From: Chondrosia reniformis
Taxonomy: Eukaryota; Porifera; Demospongiae; Chondrillida; Chondrillidae
Assembly (NCBI GenBank): GCA_947172415.1
Contig: OX359198.1
Span: 2,015,401-2,079,400 of the forward strand
Reading direction: 5' to 3'
Length of the DNA: 64,000 bases
This document shows positions 33,190 through 44,424 of this stretch, one piece after another. The notes beneath the pieces were generated by a model, which did no database searches, was not told where the DNA came from, and was given only the letters and a program-made list of their open reading frames with translations. Numbering within the stretch: the stretch's first letter is position 1; every line of letters begins with the position of its first letter. Made by a program: the position numbers and the translations under genes.

Positions 33190-34170
33190 CTATGTCCTGT
33201 TTGACCAGTTATATAGATGTCCAACACCACAACTGTATTCCAATACAGTAATGAGGAATCTTAGTCGTAGAATCCTGTCGGATAATGAAAAGAAAGTACT
33301 CACCCTCGGTTTGAACTTTACCATTGCCCCCAGATGTATTCCCTACAAGGACATCATCGTTGGGACTGAAGCAGCTTGTAGACAATGAAGCATGAAGAGG
33401 CTTTCCTGCTATCAGAAAGGAGTGAGCAACGCTTTGCATAGAGCAAACCTCCGAAGCATAACATGGCCAGAGGACTAAGACACGCACTCAAGGCCCTTTA
33501 GAAGGAAAATAGCATCGTTATCCTTCCAGTTGATAAAGATCATGAACAGAACGGACTACCAAGAAGAGATACTGGACCTTTTTAACGACCCCCCTACAAA
33601 CTGCTTAATAAAGATTCTACCACTGGAGTAGAGAAGAAGGTCTCAGTAGCATCTGTTAAGCCCAGAATGTGGATTAGATATATACATCGACAACGCATTC
33701 GTACTATAGCCACATGATGATAGACAGCTTGAGACCTTCCATCAGCATCTTCATCCTTGCATCAACCTCACAATGGAGGAGGAAACTACCAATTAGATTC
33801 AGTTTCTTGATGTATCAGTCCGAAGGAGTGGAGGTACATATGTTCCAAACTGAGGTATACAGGAAACCTACGCATACAGATACTGTAGGTATGAACATTA
33901 CTTCTAACACTATCATCCAACAGTGAAGACCGAGAAGGAGAGCCGAGAAGGTATGCACTGATGAGACCAAGATAAGGGAGCTGCAATACAATATCTCAGA
34001 AGGACCTTCAGGGCTAATGGTTACCCTACCAACATCATCACATGTGCCTTAGGACAGCAGACCACAACAGAGGACAGTATTGAACATACAACAAATTAGA
34101 CACTAAGACTCTATATCTCCCATATGTTAGGAGAGTGTCTGAATCCATCCAGAGGGTCTGCAGCTTATAC
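33190..34170 (+). mobile_element. Penelope-like retroelement remnant C
   Basis: The most divergent copy: VMRNLSRRILSDNEKKVLTL, PYKDIIVGTEAACRQ, then broken frames and a YIDN form of the catalytic motif (near 33680), followed by VYRKPTHTDT and a truncated LRRRAEKVC region. One LPYV unit. Several small deletions. Confidence 0.7.
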
Positions 34171-34445
34171 AGGCTGTCGTTCAATCTGATAACGCTCTAC
34201 TATACTATATGTATGTCCTTGTTATCCTTATAAAGGTACATGTAGTGAAATGACATTAAGATGAAGTGGCCAACCACATATCTTTAATCTACTTCTTTCT
34301 ATACATTTAGTTATCATTGTTCATTAATTATTTATAGCTACGATGCAGTTTTATGATAAAGTAAAGTGTTCTATACTGTATAGTGTCCACAGGTGTGGGT
34401 GAATGTACTACAGGTTTGTAATGATAAGATCTGTTATAACCTCTA
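34171..34445. other. 3' flank of C12
   Basis: Junction block TTATAAAGGTACATGTAGTG and 3' UTR-like CACAGGTGTGGGTG, as at other loci. Confidence 0.5.
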
Positions 34446-35663
34446 TTACTGAGTACAGACTGTACATGTAAGTAGTTTGTTAGCTTCATAAGGTGGACAT
34501 GGAAGACCATTACAGACAGCTCTCATAAAGAAGACAGAAGTAGGGTTAGTGTTAGCTCCACTTCCTGGAACAGCTTCTGCTCCTTCATCTACACAGATTG
34601 TAGACTTTCCCCCAAAACGATTTCCATGCTCAGCTTCACTCATCAAATATCCTGAATATTCTCTATTCCAGTCAGATGGACACTCATAACGAGCTGGTAT
34701 CATTATCATCTTTGATCTTGTACTGACACTGCAGAGAGCACATGGCATCTCTGTTTGGTATACCTGCCTAAGAAGTGAAGTTCCACCATTATCTAAGTCA
34801 TATTCAACTCCGTATAATTCTGGCAAATACACAACAGAGCTGTAATAGTTCTTATACTGAGGTGTTTCTGGTAGACAGAGATAATCAGCTGTTCCTCCTT
34901 TTGTATAGTACTGTGATCCAGCAGCTCTACCATAATAGACTCTATCAGCTCCATTTGGACAAGTAGTCCTCCCCCACCTGATATAGACTACACCACTTGA
35001 TCCCATGTCTCCTTTAGGACCTGTCATTCCCTTTTCTCCAATATCACCTTTCAATCCTTTCTCACCAGGAGTACCAGGAGTACCAGGAGCAGCTGGGGGA
35101 CCATCACGTCCGTCTCTCCCTGGATTACCATCTCTTCCTGGATTACCATCCCCCCCTGGATTACCATCTCTTCCAGAAGGTCCTGTTGGTCCTTGCAAAC
35201 CATTAACTCCAGTAGCTCCACTAGTTCCAGGTTGTCCATCTCGTCCATCTCTTCCTGGTGGTCCCATCTTCACATTCTCACACCTTTCTGTATCAGTAGA
35301 CTGTCTCTTCTTTAGAACATGATCAGTGAATGTTTGACCTATGTAGCAAATAGTAATTGACCTCCAATTGTGTAAGCAAATACAATTTTTGTATATTGAA
35401 ATATAATGGTAATGAAAATTTTCTACCGGTCTACCATTCACACTAGACGTTTGTTTACCAGTTTTAGAAGCACTGGGTTGTATCACAGAAGTGCTACTTG
35501 TTCCTTCAGTTGTGACAGTAGCAGTCTGAGGTCTGTTGATGGTAGTCTTGATGTAGTTGATTTCTTGTTGCATCCAAAATATGAATATTCCTTCAATGAT
35601 AACAGCTCCTGTTAAAAGTACAAGAGCTGTAGTAACAGCCACACTAGTAGTCTTGGCAGACAT
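34446..35663 (-). CDS. C12: short-chain collagen with an intron that stays open in frame
   Basis: Exon 1 is 35663..35459 and exon 2 is 35338..34446, giving 365 aa when spliced. The 120-bp intron is a multiple of three and has no in-frame stop, so unspliced RNA would also encode one protein of 405 aa, adding 40 residues between stalk and KKR site. Collagen starts GPPGRD and has 30 triplets with AAP GTP GTP. Variable loops are QYY (with GGTADYLC), VVY, DNGGTSLLRQVYQTE, EAEHGNRFG and NTNPTSVFF. PCALC replaces PCVLC. The upstream element is a degraded dyad (GTGGTAAGACC), shared in form with C7. Confidence 0.88.
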   Translation of the reverse strand: MSAKTTSVAVTTALVLLTGAVIIEGIFIFWMQQEINYIKTTINRPQTATVTTEGTSSTSVIQPSASKTGKQTSSVNGRPVENFHYHYISIYKNCICLHNWRSITICYIGQTFTDHVLKKRQSTDTERCENVKMGPPGRDGRDGQPGTSGATGVNGLQGPTGPSGRDGNPGGDGNPGRDGNPGRDGRDGPPAAPGTPGTPGEKGLKGDIGEKGMTGPKGDMGSSGVVYIRWGRTTCPNGADRVYYGRAAGSQYYTKGGTADYLCLPETPQYKNYYSSVVYLPELYGVEYDLDNGGTSLLRQVYQTEMPCALCSVSTRSKMIMIPARYECPSDWNREYSGYLMSEAEHGNRFGGKSTICVDEGAEAVPGSGANTNPTSVFFMRAVCNGLPCPPYEANKLLTCTVCTQ

Positions 35664-36289
35664 TTTAGGAGTAACTACACTACATTTGTGGTAAGACCTT
35701 TTGTGGCTTTAGAAGCTCATGAATCTAGTTTATTTATTTTGGAAGTTTAACATATTGAAAACCCTAATTATCTACTACCTATTTTGACCATAACTGAAAT
35801 ACAACATAATTCTCTTACTTATACCAAAATGGACATGGCACATGATATTTAGTATATACCTATTTCCTAAGACTTTTGTTAACACATTTAAATGTCAGTG
35901 ATCATATTCTATTTGTTAGCCTCTCTAAATTTCTTTTTACTAGAAAGGTTTGGTCACCTGTTAAGACATGACCGAATAGTTCTAGAAAATTGGGGACAGG
36001 TTTCTGAGCGTTTGTCTTTTATTATTGTTGGCATTATTTATACACTACACAGAAAGACTTTATTTTGTATGAACGAACGTACATACGTATGTATATGATA
36101 CCTTAATGACTTCTGTCATACAGTATTATTTTATATCTGTACACTAGAATAGTTAGTCTTACTTGAACTTACTTCTGCAAAGCTGCGTATATGTAAGTAT
36201 GTAAACTGTTGAAAAGTTGTGTATCCTTGTTCTCTTTAAGCCCAACACAAACCAAGGTTTTCATATGTATTACCAAACGTAATAAGTAA
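35664..36289. repeat. Spacer upstream of C12
   Basis: Matches the C7, C13 and C15 spacers (AAATGTCAGTGATCATATTC) up to CATATGTATTACCAAACG at about 36280, where a retroelement-containing insert begins. Confidence 0.55.
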
Positions 36290-38072
36290 AGTTGTGAAGT
36301 GGTCCATTACATTAAAAGAAATTTGTAAACCACCTAAGTACTCATCTACAAGATATTATTAATGCATGGTGGATTATGACATTAAATTTATTAAAAAAAG
36401 AAGAAGAAAATTATAAGTAAGTTATAGTCAGTTGGGATGCGTCCCTCAGAGGCAGCAAGAGATATGTCCACCTCACAGATTGGGTGATGTAGAGAGGAAC
36501 GACTTCCTCGGATGCACATGATGGCGAACCTACGTAAGTATAGTAAATGACAGGCAACGTCTCAACCAATTCATGACAAGGGCATATGGCCTTTGCTGCT
36601 TCTGTGCAACCAGGTCTGCCAGCCTCTTGTAGAAGATTGTTGCCTCCGTTCCCATACTTCCTACAGTGGAAAGGACAATGGGTGTAAATTCTCCATGTTC
36701 GACGTCACAAATGCGCTGGGCATATTCTCTTTTCTTTGCAGCCTCATACTTCTTGTATGCAGTTGCCAACGAGGAGGAATGGTTGCTGGGCGCGTTTGGG
36801 TGAAAAACCCATATGTCAAAAAATGCATCCTGAGCTTTGCTCCAAAAACCCCTAGCCCGGATATCAGGGCAAGCATCATCTGCAACATTTGTTGAACGTC
36901 GGTGAAAAGTTTCACCTGTCAATGGCTGTAATGGGGGTTCAGTTGCAACATTGTGGCATACCTCAGTGGCAATGAGGCAGTGATATCACGGATCTCATTG
37001 TGGCGGATGGTCGGAAAGCCACCCATTGGATATATCATGACATACATCAACAGTGAACGCTGTTCCACAGATGCATTTTTGGGGAGGGTTGTTTAGGGTC
37101 CATCCATATCTTAGGGGCATAGTGCATCTCGAAATTCACCCTTATTTAGATAGAATCCATGCTCTTCCAGTGGAATGACCGTCAGCCAGGAAGAAGATCC
37201 TTTCTCTTTGGCTAGGTCAATAGCACGTTGTAGCTGAGGAAAGAGTTGATTGTGTATCACTTTGGCCTTTTTGTCCTGCTCCTGTCTGTTCTTAAACCGT
37301 ATATCTTGCTTGATGGACACGATCTTCCCAGCCTCTATCTCTTGATCAGAATTTGCCAATACCATCCCCCCTAATCTAGCTGGAAGGCCTAGCAGTTTAT
37401 GCTCAAGATCAGAGCAAGTCGCCCAGAGGGAGTAGTAAATCTAAAAAGTACATGACAGATATGACCAGCGACTAGATAGGCCATGTACAAAGGCGGCATA
37501 GGCTGTATGTGGCTGGGATATGGCTATTTCTGATAAGCGAGATATCTCATGGACCCATCCTTGTACTTTGTCATGGACATATTCCTCAGTAAAGGTCCTG
37601 GAACCAAGAGCGGCACCTAAGTGGCATTTCTCGTGAATGGAAATTTGTATGTCGGTGTCTCTGAATAACTGTCTGGCCCTTTCCTCAAAGTCTTCTTTCA
37701 CCACCAGGTGTGTTTTTGAGCCGTTGGGGTAATATCTGAAGATGGGTCCAATTGAAGATAGATTTTTCCACCAAGCCCTCAGCTGTGTGCAGGTACCAGC
37801 ACTTGTTGCATCATCGGCAAAGCACACTTGATTGGTATCTGGAGATCTTGTTCTCATCTGCTGGATCAAAGGTGTAATGGCCAGTGCGTACATGGCCATT
37901 GCCGGAGGGTCTCCTTGTGTTGTTCCTTCCGTTGATTTGATTTCTCCACTTCCAGTGATGATCATCTTGACTGGTCCTCTATAGGTGTTGATCAATAACT
38001 TTGCTATAGGAGGACATAGGATGCTGATGTTGTGGAGGGCAGCCTACCTGTTAATGGTGTTAAAGGCGTTCA
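36290..38072 (-). mobile_element. 5'-truncated reverse-transcriptase element
   Basis: The minus strand reads NAFNTINR (motif A) at the 5' edge, then STEGTTQGDPPAMAMYALAI (motif B), QVCFADDATSAGTCTQLRAW (motif C, FADD), and after a frameshift LEHKLLGLPARLGGMVLAN. The distal frames contain NAPSNHSSSLATAYKKYEAA and YKRLADLVAQKQQRPYALVM. It is related to, but clearly distinct from, the family at 9.4, 20.6 and 51.5 kb. The catalytic motif is still present but the ORF is broken and the N-terminal part missing. Boundaries are estimated from loss of homology with sister spacers. Confidence 0.75.
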
Positions 38073-38455
38073 TCAACTATATACATACAACCAATAGGAT
38101 GTACCATTATCACTAAAGTTACATCCTAAGAGTACATACATATGGCAGAGCACTGGTGGTCCTAACATGTCTGTCTAACCTGTCATGGGTATAGAGACAG
38201 TTATTAATATCCTTTATTCAACCTGCCCTAATTTGAAAGTGCATATATACTAAGAATATATGCTAATTATTTGTCAACATGCACGTATATACGTATGTAC
38301 ACTGATTGAATACAGTCCTCGTTTCTACTAATAGCTCAAGTTATATGTAGATACTATACTTCAGTTTTATGAAAAGAGTTCTAAACTGTATAATGTCCAC
38401 AGGTGTGGGTGCATGTACTACAGGTTTGTAATGATAAGATCTGTTATAACCTCTA
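38073..38455. other. 3' flank of C13
   Basis: Starts with a block shared with 24200-24300 and 48070-48170 (GGCAGAGCACTGGTGGTCCT), then 3' UTR-like blocks. Confidence 0.5.
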
Positions 38456-39671
38456 TTACTGAGTACAGACTGCACATGTGAGTAGTTTATTAGTTTCATA
38501 AGGTGGACATGGAAGACCATTACAGACAGCTCTCATGAAATAGGTATCAGCTGGGTTAGTGTTAGCTCCACTTCCTGGAACAGGTTCTGATGTTTCATCT
38601 ACACAGATTGTTATCCTCCTCCCAAAACGTTGTTCATGCTCAGCTTCACTCATCAGATATCCTGAATATTCTCTATTCCAGTCAGATGGACACTCATAAC
38701 GAGCTGGTATCATTATCATCTTTGATCTTGTACTGACACTGCAGAGAACACATGGCATGTCAGCTCGTAATAAATGTCTAAGAAGTGAAGTTTGACCACC
38801 ATCTAGGTCATATTCAACTCCATATAATTCTGCCAAATATACAACAGAGCTGTAATAGTTCTTATACTGAGGTGTTTCTGGTAGACAGAGATAATCACTA
38901 GTTCCACCTTTAGCACTCCATTGTGATCCAGCAGCTCTACCATGATAGACTCTATCAGCTCCATTTGGACAAGTAGTCCTCCCCCACCTGATATAGACCA
39001 CACCACTTGATCCCATGTCTCCTTTAGGACCTGTCATTCCCTTTTCTCCAATATCACCTTTCAATCCTTTCTCACCAGGAGTACCAGGAGCAGCTGGGGG
39101 ACCATCACGTCCATCTCTCCCTGGATTACCATCTCTCCCTGGATTTCCATCCCTTCCAGAAGGTCCTATTGATCCTTGTAAACCATTAGTTCCAGGTTGT
39201 CCATCTCGTCCATCTCTTCCTGGTGCTCCCATCTTCACATTCTCACATCTTTCTGTATCAGTAGACTGTCTCTTCTTTAGAACATGACCAGTGAATGTTT
39301 GACCTATATGGCATATTATAATTACGATTCAGTTGTTTTTGTCTAGTTGACCAAATTTTCACTAAGATCTGCTTGTCTTTAATGGCATCAGAATTTGAAA
39401 TATTAAATAGAGTCATTTTGGATAAATATTACAATGGTCTAACATTCACATTAGAAGTTTGTTTACCAGTTTTAGAAGCACTGGGTTGTATCACAGAAGT
39501 GCTACTTGTTCCTTCAGTTGTGACAGTAGCAGTTTGAGGTCTGTTGATGGTAGTCTTGATGTAGTTGATTTCTTGTTGCATCCAAAATATGAATATTCCT
39601 TCAATTATAACAGCTCCTGTTAAAAGTATAAGAGCTGTAGTGACAGCCACACTAGTAGTCTTGGCAGACAT
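38456..39671 (-). CDS. C13: membrane-anchored short-chain collagen
   Basis: Exon 1 is 39671..39467 and exon 2 is 39303..38456 (163-bp intron), giving 350 aa. SSTSV-type stalk. 25 triplets with the AAP break. Variable loops are QWS, VVY followed by LAELYG (Ala for Pro), DGGQTSLLRHLLRAD, EAEHEQRFG and NTNPADTYF. RRITICV replaces RKSTICV. The loop after EYDL (DGGQTS) is shared with C16 and nearly with C15, which suggests exchange among these loci. All Cys are retained. Confidence 0.87.
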
Positions 39672-39700
39672 TTTGTGAATAAGTGTCTATAACTGTGGTT

Positions 39701-39734
39701 GGGATAATACCGTTTATGGCTTTTCTATATATAG
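39701..39734 (-). promoter_or_regulatory. C13 promoter: TATA box and diverged dyad
   Basis: CTATATATAG (39725-39734) and an imperfect CGGTATTATCC element lie about 30-60 bp upstream of the ATG. C15 has the same bases (TATA 47309-47318), so the two promoters share recent origin although their stalk exons are of different types. Confidence 0.45.
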
Positions 39735-40485
39735 AAACTCATGAATCTAATTTATTTACAAGATACCATTTTCTATGAATTCAATTAAGAAAACTTGTGA
39801 ATATCCCATACAATCAGTATTGTGTAATTATTCAACATATTTCAAGAATTTTGTTAACACATTTAAATGTCAGTAATCATATTCTATTTGTTAACCTCTC
39901 TAAATTACTTTCTTACTAGAAAGGTTTGGTCACCTATTAAGACATGACCTAATAGTTCTAGAATATTTGGGACAGGTTTCTGAATGTTTGTTTTGGCAGC
40001 CTGTGAAAAGTTTAGTATATTATTGTTGGCTATATTACTTTTATACGCTACACAGGAAGACTTTGTTTTGTATGAAAGATAAAATAGTTTAATACATGGA
40101 CTTTACATATACGTATGATACCTTAGTGACTTGTGTAACACTAACCAAAGTTTTAATATGTATTACCAAACGTTTTGACAGCTATACAGTCAGGGGTCAA
40201 GTGATGGAGGGAATAAGTAGGTGGGATTTGGGGGATGGGCAAAATACTTGTAAATGAAATATATATTTAGGGGTGTTGTAGTGATTTGACTACAATAGAT
40301 ATACTGTAGATGGTTTGTGTTTGCAATATATAATTATGAGGGAGTGTACATGTATTTACAAGACATGTTGAATGGAGGGGAGGGTAGTGTGATGGTTTTG
40401 ACTGAGGGAAGCAGACAAGCTTAGGGAAGTGTAAAGCCTTCCTTTCTGTTGAGGGTGTAGGAGGTGGATGTGATGTGCCAAACCT
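39735..40485. repeat. Spacer upstream of C13, near-identical to C15 spacer
   Basis: Matches about 47320-48060 closely, then the homology ends at GATGTGCCAA. No gene seen. Confidence 0.65.
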
Positions 40486-41160
40486 CTAGGATGCATCTTT
40501 CGTGTCAATGGTGTTTGTAGTCAGGTAGCTAGTAACAGTGGATGCAATGGTGGTGCGATTCCAAGCAATTGCTTTTTTCACGTTTTTCCCTGTTTGTTTG
40601 TTTGGGTATTTTAAAATGATTACTTGTGGTTTGATTATCACTTTGATTATTTTTAGATTTAACCACTGTGTATCTACAATCTACTGATATATCTACATTA
40701 TTGGGGTGGCCCTATATTCTTTTCCGAAATTAGGTTAATGTATGGCTTCCTGTTCATAATATTGTGTATATACGTATATCTGTCAGTAAAATGGTGGAAA
40801 CTTGGCTGGCTTTCGTTTTTCTAGCTTAAAATTGGCTTTCTTCTCCTAAGCCTCGAAACACTGAACCAACAAAAACGATTTAGAAACCACCTTACTAATA
40901 CTATGTAATGTGAAGTGCAAACACGTTTTCTATGAGATATGGCCTTGAAAGTGACAGCAATCAAGCGACGACTGAAATTGGTTAACCGGATATCTAAGAA
41001 CCAGCAAGTAGTTTGAGTTTTGAGGGGAAGTGAGGCACCCCATGAATTTTTTAAATACTTGTTTTAATATTTTGGTTATTTTTGGCTTTCCCTGCACGCT
41101 GAAGAAACAAAAACAGTTATTTACATCCGTTAGTCAACCGGCCATAATTTGAAACTGTAG
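40486..41160. other. Single-copy spacer, nothing recognised
   Basis: No sister copy in the window, no long frame and no terminal repeats identified. Confidence 0.4.
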
Positions 41161-41372
41161 GTATACTAAGAATATATGTTAATCATCTTGTTAACATGCA
41201 CTTAAAGACATATGTATTTAGATACACTGACTGGAACAGTCATCAATTTTCATTAATAGCTACTATAGATACTACGCTTCTTTTTTATGAAAATAGTTCT
41301 AACTGTATAGTGTCCACAGGTGTGGGTGCATGTATTACATGTTTGTAATGATATGATCTGCTATAACCTCTA
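41161..41372. other. 3' flank of C14
   Basis: Contains the usual blocks TCATTAATAGCT and CACAGGTGTGGGTG before the stop codon. Confidence 0.5.
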
Positions 41373-42588
41373 TTACTGAGTACAGACTGCACATGTAAGT
41401 AGTTTGTTAGCTTTATAAGGTGGACATGGAAGACCATTACAGGCAGCTCTCATGAAATAGACAATAGCTGGGGTAGTATCAGCCCCACTTCCTGGTACAG
41501 GTTGTGAAGCTTCATCTACACAGATTGTAGACTTTCCCCCAAAACGATTTTCATGCTCAGCATCGCTCATCAGATATCCTGAATATTCTCTATTCCAGTC
41601 AGACGGACACTGATAACGAGCTGGTATCATTATCATCTTTGATCTTGTAGTGACACTGCAGAGAACACATGGCATGTCAGCTTGGTATAAATGTCTAAGA
41701 AGTGAAGTTCTACCCTCATCATCTAGGTCATACTCAACTCCATATAATTCTGGTAAAAACACAGTAGAGCTGTAATAGTTCTTGTACTGAGGTGTTTCTG
41801 GTAGACAGAGATGATCACTTGTTCCTCCTTTCGTAGTCCATCGTGATCCAGCAGCTCTACCATAGTAGACACTATCAGCTCCATTTGGACAAGTAGTCCT
41901 CCCCCACCTGATATAGACTACACCACTTGATCCCATGTCTCCTTTAGGACCTATCATTCCCTTTTCTCCAATATCACCTTTCAATCCTTTCTCACCAGGA
42001 AGACCATGAGTACCAGGAGCAGCTGGGGGACCATCACGTCCATCCCTTCCAGAAGGTCCTGTTGGTCCTTGTATGCCATTAGCTCCAGGTTGTCCATCTC
42101 GTCCATCTCTTCCTGGAGCTCCCATCTTCACATTCTCACACCTTTCTGTATCAGTAGACTGTCTCTTCTTTAGAACATGACCAGTGAATGTTTGACCTAA
42201 ACCATGCCATGGAAATACTTATTTAAAAGACTCATATGCTTTTATGTAATATGTCTATCATAATAAAATGTTTGTTTGTTTATTGTTAGAACAGTAGGAA
42301 TATAGAGCCATATTCACTAAATATCTGTGTTTTCTTCACTTTAGGGGACATGATTCCTGTTAATATAAGCTCACCACTTTCGGAAGTTTTAGGTTGTATG
42401 TTTGATTGTTTAGAGATTGGTAAAGTTCCTTCAGTTATGACAGTAGCAGTCTGAGGTCTGTTGATGGTAGTCTTGATGTAGTTGATTTCTTGTTGCATCC
42501 AAAATATGAATATTCCTTCAATGAAAACAGCTCCTGTTAAAAGTACAAGAGCTGTAGTAACAGCCACACTAGTAGTCTTGGCAGACAT
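41373..42588 (-). CDS. C14: membrane-anchored short-chain collagen
   Basis: Exon 1 is 42588..42375 and exon 2 is 42196..41373 (178-bp intron), giving 345 aa. Stalk is LPISKQSNIQPKTSES. The anchor reads GAVFIEGIFIFW. 22 triplets, with GTH replacing GTP and an AAP break. Variable loops are RWT, TVF, DDEGRTSLLRHLYQAD (one extra residue compared with all other copies), DAEHENRFG and DTTPAIVYF. ASQPVPGSGA and AACNGLPC are further unique changes. All Cys are present. Perfect dyad at 42625-42635. Confidence 0.87.
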
Positions 42589-42635
42589 TTTGGGAAATCT
42601 TCAAGGATAGTGTATACTGTGGTTGGGGTAATACC

Positions 42636-43520
42636 CTTAATTCCTTATTATGAAAACTCATGAATCTATTTACACACTTGGGCAGGTATCTCTTAAAATT
42701 ACTTATTAAAGGCCTTACCTAATACCTACTATTTCACATTAATAATGCCATTTTCTTGTGAATGTCCAAAGTAAGAGAGTGTAATTCTAAATAAAGAACA
42801 TTTGTATGGTATTATGTTAAAACAAAATAATAAGTTTTATTTGGGAAATGATATGTTGATCAGATCATGGATACCTCATGGCATTGGTACGTATGTCATT
42901 CAGACCAAGCTGACCGTCTGAAATGGTGAATAGGTTTTACATTTTAAGGTTTGGGGATGAAAAGTGCACGCTTTTACAAGATTTTACGTAACTGCAAAGT
43001 ACCATAAATTACCCTAAAGGACCAACGGAAGAACTGGAAACAGATTGGAGAGCACTAGCATTAACTGCTGATGAGCACCTCAATGTTAGACCTAAGGCTA
43101 TTAAAGCAAGAGGCGGATAGATACTGACTTTATAACAGTAATGTGTATATACAAGTACTGTATAATACTGATGGGCTGTGGAGTGTAGAGGCACGAGAGG
43201 TGTAGAAGGCAAGTGTGGAGGGAAATACTACAATATGCCAGTATGCATGGAAAAGCTCTTTCAAAATAGTAAAAAGAAGCACTACGTATGTCTATGTATG
43301 TGTATAATGGTGTAGGTTAGTTCCTGTTTTAAGTCTTTCTTTACTGAATAATTTTTATAATAATAAAAATGTCATTTTTAATCTCAAATCCTGGCCCTAC
43401 AAACTCCTCTATTCCTGTTTGTAAGTTATAAATGCCTTTCGTGTTGAATTCTTCAAGACATCCTTTACAAATAGTACAATTAAAATTTTGAGATGGAACA
43501 CTCAAAACTTTCTATCCTGA
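42636..43520. repeat. Upstream spacer of C14
   Basis: Close to 2823-3739 and 15920-16833, with the Cys-cluster frame at about 43380-43510. No intact gene. Confidence 0.65.
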
Positions 43521-43534
43521 TGCATGCATAACTA

Positions 43535-44025
43535 TGTCCTGTTTGACCAGCTATATAGATGGCCAGCACCACAACTGTATTCCAATACAGTAGTGAGGAA
43601 TCTTAGCCGTAGAATCCTGTCGGACAATGAAAAGAGAGTACTCACCCTCAGTTTGAACTTTGCCATTTCCCCCAGACGTATATATTCCCTACGAGGACAT
43701 CAACGTTGTGACTGAAGCAGCTTGTAGACAATTGAAGCATGAAGAGGCTTTCCTGCTTAGAAAAGGAGTGAGCAACGCTTTGCATAGACCAAAACCTCTG
43801 AAGCAAAACATGGACAGAGGACTAAGACACTCATTCAAGGCCCTTTAGAAGGACAATAGCACCGTTATCCTTCCAGTTGATAAAGATCATGAACAGAACG
43901 GACTACCAAAAAAAGATACTGTACCTTTTTAACGACCCCACCTACAAATTGCTTAAGAAAGATTCTATCACTGGAGTAGAGAAGAATGTCTCAGTAGCAT
44001 CTGTTAAGCCCAGAATGTGGATCAC
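43535..44025 (+). mobile_element. Penelope-like retroelement remnant D (truncated)
   Basis: Starts as remnants A and B, reads VEKNVSVASVKPRMWI, then ends abruptly at 44025, where collagen exon 1 sequence begins. In the other copies this point is where the DN-type catalytic region follows. Confidence 0.7.
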
Positions 44026-44290
44026 TACACTAGTAGTCTTGGCAGACATTTTGGGAATATCTTCAAGGATAGTACGTATATACTGTGGTTGGGGTAATAC
44101 CCTTAATTCCTTACTATGAAAACTCCTGAATCTATTTACACATTTGGGCAGGTATCACATAAAATTACTTATTAAAGGTCTTACCTAATACCTTCTATTT
44201 CCCATGAATAATGTCATTTCTATATATGAAATAGATTAAGGAAGCCTAGCACTGTGAATGTCCAAAGTAAGAGAGTGTAATTCTAAATAA
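44026..44290 (-). pseudogene. Orphan collagen 5' end: promoter plus first eight codons
   Basis: The minus strand 44049..44026 encodes MSAKTTSV and is preceded by a complete copy of the upstream region with the GGGTATTACCC dyad and spacer to about 44290. Downstream is Penelope-like sequence instead of the rest of exon 1. It may still be able to start transcription into remnant D on the minus strand. Confidence 0.8.
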
Positions 44291-44424
44291 AACAACATAT
44301 GTTACAAGACAATGACGCAACAAAATAATAAGTTTTTTTGGGTAATGATCTGTTGATCAGATCATCACATGGCATTGGTACATACAAATTGCTGGCGCTG
44401 CGATTCGGACCAAGCTGACCGTCT

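Noticed and set aside
34446..35663. C12 as a single-exon gene of 405 aa
   Set aside because: All sister genes have a clear intron here and C12 retains both splice sites, so the spliced form is the default; the open intron is reported as a finding instead.
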